Source: Nevskiaceae bacterium (GTDB lineage Bacteria; Pseudomonadota; Gammaproteobacteria; Steroidobacterales; Steroidobacteraceae). Taken from it: DNA of 11,901 nt. Position numbers and translations under genes: made by a program. The stretch lies in assembly GCA_031277355.1 (NCBI GenBank), contig JAITMN010000284.1, forward strand, positions 1 through 11,901, given 5' to 3'. The notes under the pieces are model-generated. The model searched no databases. It was not told the origin of the DNA and worked only from the letters and a program-made list of their open reading frames with translations. Shown here piece by piece: positions 7,812 through 11,901 of this stretch (positions are counted from its first letter, which is position 1; each line of letters starts with the position of its first letter).

Positions 7812-8311
7812 GCGCCGCAACCGGCAAAGCCGTGCTGCTGAACGAGCACACGCGGCATGAAATCGACGAATACGTCGCGCGTTTTCCGGCCGACCGGAAG
7901 CGCTCGGCGGTGCTGGGCGCGCTGCGTTTCACGCAGGAGCAGAACGAAGGCTTCCTGACGCCGGAACTGATGGACGCGGTGGCCGAGTATCTGGGCCTGC
8001 CGCCGATTCAGGTGTATGAAGTGGCGAGCTTCTATTCGATGTTCGAGACGCATCCCTGCGGCCGGCATCACGTCAGCGTATGCACGAACATCGCCTGCAT
8101 GCTCAACGGCGCGGATGATCTTGTGGCCTACGTCGAAAAGAAACTCGGCATCAAGACCGGCGAAAGCACCGCCGACGGGCGCATCTTCCTGAAGCGGGAA
8201 GAGGAGTGTCTGGCGGCCTGCACCGGCGCGCCGATGATGATGGTCGATCACCTTTACCACGAGCATTTGACGCCCGCGCGCGTCGATGAAGTGCTCGACA
8301 AGCTGAAGTAA
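7808..8311 (+). CDS. nuoE: NADH-quinone oxidoreductase subunit E (carries cluster N1a)
   Basis: NuoE (24-kDa subunit homologue) is a thioredoxin-like [2Fe-2S] protein beside the FMN-bearing NuoF in the NADH-oxidising arm. The 167-aa protein matches E. coli NuoE in length. The cluster N1a ligands are all present: VCTNIAC (C92, C97) and EECLAAC (C134, C138), followed by the family motif TGAPMMMV. The N-terminal helical part contains QVYEVASFYSMF, another signature. It starts in an ATGA overlap with nuoD, helped by GAGG upstream. It ends with TAA, 5 bases before nuoF. No unusual residues were seen. Confidence 0.98.
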   Translation: MSAATGKAVLLNEHTRHEIDEYVARFPADRKRSAVLGALRFTQEQNEGFLTPELMDAVAEYLGLPPIQVYEVASFYSMFETHPCGRHHVSVCTNIACMLNGADDLVAYVEKKLGIKTGESTADGRIFLKREEECLAACTGAPMMMVDHLYHEHLTPARVDEVLDKLK

Positions 8312-8316
8312 CGCGC

Positions 8317-9627
8317 ATGGGCAAGTGGGACGACAAACAGAATCTGGTGTGCTTCGAGCCATTGAAGTACGCCGAATCGTGGAAGATCGACACCTACCGC
8401 AAGATCGGCGGCTATGAGGCGTGGGAAAAAATCATCGCCGAAAAGACGCCACAGGCCGACATCATCGAAACGGTGAAGGCTTCCGGTCTGCGTGGCCGTG
8501 GCGGCGCGGGCTTTCCGGTGGGCGTGAAGTGGAGCTTCATGCCGCGCAATGCGCCGATCCAGAAATACGCGGTGTGCAATTCCGATGAGTCCGAGCCTGG
8601 CACCTGCCACGACCGCGACATCCTGCGCTACAACCCCCATTCGCTGGTCGAGGGCTTGGCCATCGGCTGCTATGCGATGGGCGCGACGGTAGGCTACAAC
8701 TACATTCGCGGCGAGTTTCTCGGCGAGCCGGTGCCGCGCTTTGAAGCAGCGCTGAAAGAAGCTTATGCAGCCGGCCTGCTCGGGAAGAACATCAAAGGCT
8801 CGGGCATCGACGTAGACATCTACTGCGCCGTCGGCGCAGGCGCTTACATCTGCGGCGAAGAAACCGCGCTGCTGGAATCGCTGGAAGGCAAGCAGGGCAA
8901 GCCGCGCTTCAAGCCGCCGTTTCCTGCCGCCTATGGTCTCTACGGCAAGCCCACGACGATCAACAACACGCAAAGCTATGCTTCGGTCCCCACGATTCTG
9001 CGCAAGGGCGCGGCATGGTTTGCCGGTCTTGGCGTGCCCAATGCGGGCGGCACGGTGATCTTCTCCGTGTCCGGTCACGTCGCAAAACCCGGCAACTATG
9101 AATTGCCGTTGGGCATCCCCTTCGCCGAACTGCTTGAAGTGGCCGGTGGCATGAAGGATGGCCGCAAGATCAAGGCGGTGATTCCCGGCGGTTCGTCCTG
9201 CCCGGTGATGCCCGGCGAAGTCATCATGAAAACGAACATGGACTACGACGCGCTGAAAGCCGCCGGCAGCAGCGTCGGTTCGGCCGCAGTGATCGTGATG
9301 GATGAGACCACCTGCATGGTGAAGGTGCTGGAACGTCTGTCGCGGTTCTATATGTCCGAAAGCTGCGGTCAGTGCACGCCCTGTCGCGAAGGCACGGGGT
9401 GGCTCAATCGTCTGTTGAAGCGCATCCTCGCGGGGCAGGGCCGCCGCGAAGATATCGACATGTTGGTGCAGGTGGCCAACAAGATCGAAGGTCACACGAT
9501 CTGCGCTCTGGGCGATGCGGCGGCGTGGCCCATTCAGAGTTTCGTCAAGCATTTCCGGCACGAGTTCGAATATATGGTCGACAACGGCGGACGCAGCATC
9601 GTCACCGGGGAGCGCGCGGCAGCATGA
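8317..9627 (+). CDS. nuoF: NADH-quinone oxidoreductase subunit F (NADH and FMN binding)
   Basis: NuoF (51-kDa subunit homologue) binds NADH and FMN and passes electrons to [4Fe-4S] cluster N3. It is 436 aa, normal for the family. The nucleotide/FMN motifs are GLRGRGGAGFP (about 58-68), NSDESEPGT (about 88-96) and GAGAYICGEETALLESLEG (about 173-191). The N3 ligands are in ESCGQCTPCREGTGW (C350, C353, C356) and HTICALGD (C396). An SLBB-type segment lies between (about 245-320). The usual NNVET near the FMN site reads NNTQS here (216-220). The start, 5 bases after nuoE, has no clear Shine-Dalgarno, so coupling to nuoE is likely. The stop overlaps nuoG by ATGA. Confidence 0.98.
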   Translation: MGKWDDKQNLVCFEPLKYAESWKIDTYRKIGGYEAWEKIIAEKTPQADIIETVKASGLRGRGGAGFPVGVKWSFMPRNAPIQKYAVCNSDESEPGTCHDRDILRYNPHSLVEGLAIGCYAMGATVGYNYIRGEFLGEPVPRFEAALKEAYAAGLLGKNIKGSGIDVDIYCAVGAGAYICGEETALLESLEGKQGKPRFKPPFPAAYGLYGKPTTINNTQSYASVPTILRKGAAWFAGLGVPNAGGTVIFSVSGHVAKPGNYELPLGIPFAELLEVAGGMKDGRKIKAVIPGGSSCPVMPGEVIMKTNMDYDALKAAGSSVGSAAVIVMDETTCMVKVLERLSRFYMSESCGQCTPCREGTGWLNRLLKRILAGQGRREDIDMLVQVANKIEGHTICALGDAAAWPIQSFVKHFRHEFEYMVDNGGRSIVTGERAAA

Positions 9628-11777
9628 GCGCAATAGCTCCCGACAACACCGTCACGATCACCGTGGATGGCGTGCCGATGAAGGCGCGCAAGGGCGACAT
9701 GCTGATTCGCGTCACCGATGCGAACAATGTCTATGTGCCGCGCTTCTGCTATCACGAAAAGCTGCCGGTGGCGGCCAACTGCCGCATGTGTCTGGTCGAG
9801 GTGGAAAAAGCGCCCAAGCCCTTGCCGGCCTGCGCCACGCCGGTGGCCGAAGGCATGGTGGTGCACACACGCTCGGTGAAGGCCATCGCCGCGCAGAAAT
9901 CGGTGATGGAATTCCTGCTCATCAATCATCCGCTCGACTGCCCGATCTGCGATCAGGGCGGAGAGTGCGAATTGCAGGATTTGGCCGTGGGTTATGGCCG
10001 CGACGTCTCGCGCTACAACGAGCGCAAGCGCGTGGTGAAAGACAAGAACATCGGGCCGCTGGTGTCCACCGACATGACGCGCTGCATCCACTGCACGCGC
10101 TGCGTGCGCTTCGGACAGGATGTGGCGGGCATTCAGGAGTTGGGCACCACGAATCGTGGTGAACACAATGAGATCGGCACCTATGTGGAGCGCAGCGTCG
10201 ATCACGAGCTGTCGGGCAACATCATCGACCTGTGTCCGGTGGGCGCGCTGAACAGCAAGCCTTTCCGCTACAGCGCCCGCGCCTGGGAGATGACGCAAGC
10301 GCCGCTGGTGTCGCCGCACGATGGTCTGGGCACCAATGTCTACGGCCATGTGCTGCGCGGGCGATTGATGCGCGTGGTGTCGCGCCGCAACGATGCGATC
10401 AATGAGTGCTGGATCGCCGACCGCGACCGTTTCAGCTACGAGGGCATCTACAGCGCCGATCGTCTGCTGGCTCCGCGCGTGCGCGAGGCCGATGGCAGTT
10501 GGAAGGAAGTGGAGTGGGGCACGGCGCTCGAAGCGACGGTGCAGGGGTTCAAGGCCGCCGCCGTCGTGCTCAGCGGCGTTGTGGCCGGGGCCTCGTCCAC
10601 AGTCGAGGAATATGCACTGCTGGCGAAACTGGCCGGAGCGCTCGGCATCACGAACATCGATCATCGTCTGCGGCAAGTGGATTTCTCCGGCGATGCGCAG
10701 GGCGTTCAGCCGCCATCGCTGGGCGGAGCCATTGCCGATGTGGATTCACTGCAAGCGCTGCTGGTCGTCGGCGCGCATCTGCGCCGCGAGATTCCCGTGC
10801 TGGCGCATCGCGTGCGCAAGGCGGCGATGGCCGGTGCATCGGTGTGGTTCCTGAATCCGGCCGAGTTTGAACATCTGTTTCCGGTGGCGGGCACGATTGT
10901 GGCGCCCCCCGCGCAGCAGTTGGCTGAACTCAATGCGCTGGTGGTTGCCGCCGGTGGCAAACCCGTGGGCGATGCCGCTGCGGTCACCGATCATCATCGC
11001 GCGATGGTGGAAAAGCTGCGTGGCAGCGAGCGCAAGGCCATTTGGCTGGGCGCGCTGGCGCAGCGTCATCCGCAGTTCGGTGCGCTGCGTGCCGCCGCCG
11101 CTGCATTGGCCGAAGCCACCGGCGCACAGTTGGGCGTGCTGGCCGAAGGCGGCAATGCGCAGGGCGCATGGCTTGCCGGTTGTGTGCCGCATGCGCCGGG
11201 GCGCGCTGCCGGTTTGAACGCCGCGCAGATGCTTTCCGCTCCGCTCGATGCGCTGCTGCTCTGGGACGCCGAGCCCTGGGCCGATTCGCTGCAAACCAGT
11301 GCGCTGTATGCGCTGCGCGGCACGAAGTTCGTCGTCGCCGCAACGCCGTTCGCCAGCCCCGAGTTGCTGGAAGTGGCGCATGTGCTGCTGCCCATCGGCA
11401 CGTTCGCCGAAACTTCGGGCACCTATGTGAATCTGGAAGGGCTGTGGCAGAGCTTTGCCGGCGCGGTGCAACCGGTGGGGCAGGCGCGTCCGGGCTGGAA
11501 GGTGCTGCGCGTGCTGGGCAATCTGTTTGGTCTGGAAGGCTTCGAGCACCTGAGTTCCGAGCAGGTGCGCGATGAATTGAAGGCTCTGCTTGCGCGGGGC
11601 AGTGCGCCGCACACCAATGGCGCGGGCAACGTGATGGTTGCGCCGGTGAGCAATATGCGTGTGGTGGATGTGCCGTCGTACCAGATCGACGCGATTCTTC
11701 GGCGGGCAACGGCCTTGCAGAAAACGAAGGAAGGGCGCAGCGCAGCGGTTACCTATGGCGCGGGGGCGCGCTCATGA
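9624..11777 (+). CDS. nuoG: NADH-quinone oxidoreductase subunit G
   Basis: NuoG (75-kDa subunit homologue) carries the longest part of the iron-sulfur chain in complex I. The 717-aa protein opens with a ferredoxin-like domain. Its [2Fe-2S] ligands are C42, C53, C56 and C70. A His-ligated [4Fe-4S] site follows, HPLDCPICDQGGEC (H102, C106, C109, C115). A third site has RCIHCTRC (C154, C157, C160) plus LCPVGAL (C204). The rest (about 220-700) is a molybdopterin-oxidoreductase-like domain with no cofactor role in complex I. The extra N7 cysteine motif of E. coli and Thermus is absent. The ATG at 9624 overlaps the nuoF stop. A longer reading of the same frame back to 9372 would lie inside nuoF and gives unrelated sequence. 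The stop overlaps nuoH by ATGA. Confidence 0.97.
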   Translation: MSAIAPDNTVTITVDGVPMKARKGDMLIRVTDANNVYVPRFCYHEKLPVAANCRMCLVEVEKAPKPLPACATPVAEGMVVHTRSVKAIAAQKSVMEFLLINHPLDCPICDQGGECELQDLAVGYGRDVSRYNERKRVVKDKNIGPLVSTDMTRCIHCTRCVRFGQDVAGIQELGTTNRGEHNEIGTYVERSVDHELSGNIIDLCPVGALNSKPFRYSARAWEMTQAPLVSPHDGLGTNVYGHVLRGRLMRVVSRRNDAINECWIADRDRFSYEGIYSADRLLAPRVREADGSWKEVEWGTALEATVQGFKAAAVVLSGVVAGASSTVEEYALLAKLAGALGITNIDHRLRQVDFSGDAQGVQPPSLGGAIADVDSLQALLVVGAHLRREIPVLAHRVRKAAMAGASVWFLNPAEFEHLFPVAGTIVAPPAQQLAELNALVVAAGGKPVGDAAAVTDHHRAMVEKLRGSERKAIWLGALAQRHPQFGALRAAAAALAEATGAQLGVLAEGGNAQGAWLAGCVPHAPGRAAGLNAAQMLSAPLDALLLWDAEPWADSLQTSALYALRGTKFVVAATPFASPELLEVAHVLLPIGTFAETSGTYVNLEGLWQSFAGAVQPVGQARPGWKVLRVLGNLFGLEGFEHLSSEQVRDELKALLARGSAPHTNGAGNVMVAPVSNMRVVDVPSYQIDAILRRATALQKTKEGRSAAVTYGAGARS

Positions 11778-11901
11778 CGGCGCTGAACAACTGGTGGACG
11801 GGGCTCGATGAGCTGATCCGCTCCGGCATCTTCACCACGCTGGTGACGATTGGCCTGACGGTGCTGCTCATTTTAACGGTGGCCTACCTCACGCTCTGGG
11901 A
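11774..11901 (+). CDS. nuoH: NADH-quinone oxidoreductase subunit H (3' truncated by window edge)
   Basis: Only the first 42 codons are visible (family about 330-360 aa). NuoH (ND1 homologue) is the membrane subunit that forms the quinone entry channel with NuoB and NuoD. The visible part has an amphipathic start followed by a hydrophobic segment (about 19-41) ending VAYLTLW. This is where the family normally continues with ERKVIG. The ATG overlaps the nuoG stop (ATGA). Position after nuoG and the first membrane helix make the call secure despite the short length. The gene and the rest of the nuo operon (expected nuoI to nuoN) continue beyond the window. Confidence 0.94.
   Translation, partial: MTALNNWWTGLDELIRSGIFTTLVTIGLTVLLILTVAYLTLW

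Noticed and set aside
6384..7820. Minus-strand open frame of 478 codons opposite nuoD
   Set aside because: It lies wholly antisense to a certain gene with full motifs. Its product is low-complexity, His/Arg/Ala-rich with no recognisable domain, and it is explained by high-GC codon bias suppressing stops.
9372..9623. Upstream in-frame extension of nuoG into nuoF
   Set aside because: The 84 extra residues are an out-of-frame reading of the conserved NuoF cluster region. ATG 9624 gives the normal NuoG start.
8254..9633. Minus-strand open frame of 459 codons opposite nuoF
   Set aside because: It is a shadow of nuoF codon structure with no domain and no credible start context.

Overview
This window is an ordinary, gene-dense housekeeping segment from a high-GC proteobacterium. 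Every gene lies on the + strand. The gene order is ftsH, folP, glmM, tpiA, secG, tRNA-Leu(GAG), then nuoA to nuoH. The ftsH-folP-glmM block followed by secG and a leucine GAG tRNA is a gammaproteobacterial arrangement, also seen in E. coli. Placing tpiA before secG and the complex I operon after the tRNA, with nuoC and nuoD as separate genes, fits Xanthomonadales-like or related high-GC gammaproteobacteria. A betaproteobacterium is less likely but not excluded. The assignment rests on gene order and protein style, not on a search.

Layout. At 1-3499 are the 3' two thirds of ftsH (membrane AAA+ protease), folP (dihydropteroate synthase) and glmM (phosphoglucosamine mutase), tightly packed and probably co-transcribed. 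A 94-bp gap (3500-3593) carries a plausible sigma70 promoter. It is followed by tpiA (triosephosphate isomerase), secG (Sec translocon subunit) and the tRNA gene at 4833-4917. A 75-bp spacer (4918-4992) carries an extended -10 promoter candidate and a small leader hairpin. The rest, 4993-11901, is the start of the proton-pumping NADH:quinone oxidoreductase (complex I) operon. It has nuoA (membrane), nuoB, nuoC and nuoD (connecting arm), nuoE, nuoF and nuoG (NADH-oxidising arm), and the first 42 codons of nuoH (membrane).

How they work together. NuoE, NuoF and NuoG take electrons from NADH through FMN and a chain of iron-sulfur clusters. NuoB and NuoD pass them to quinone at the junction with NuoA and NuoH. 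The nuo genes overlap by 4-10 bases or are 5 bases apart, which suggests translational coupling. All cluster-ligating cysteines I looked for in NuoB, NuoE, NuoF and NuoG are present, so the complex looks functional. The upstream genes serve protein quality control, folate synthesis, cell-wall precursor synthesis, glycolysis and protein export.

No mobile element, CRISPR array, defence system, pseudogene or unknown gene was found. No stretch over 100 bases lacks a gene. I do not see a previously undescribed system here. The findings are modest points about promoters, start codons, a leader hairpin and a few family-level sequence variations.
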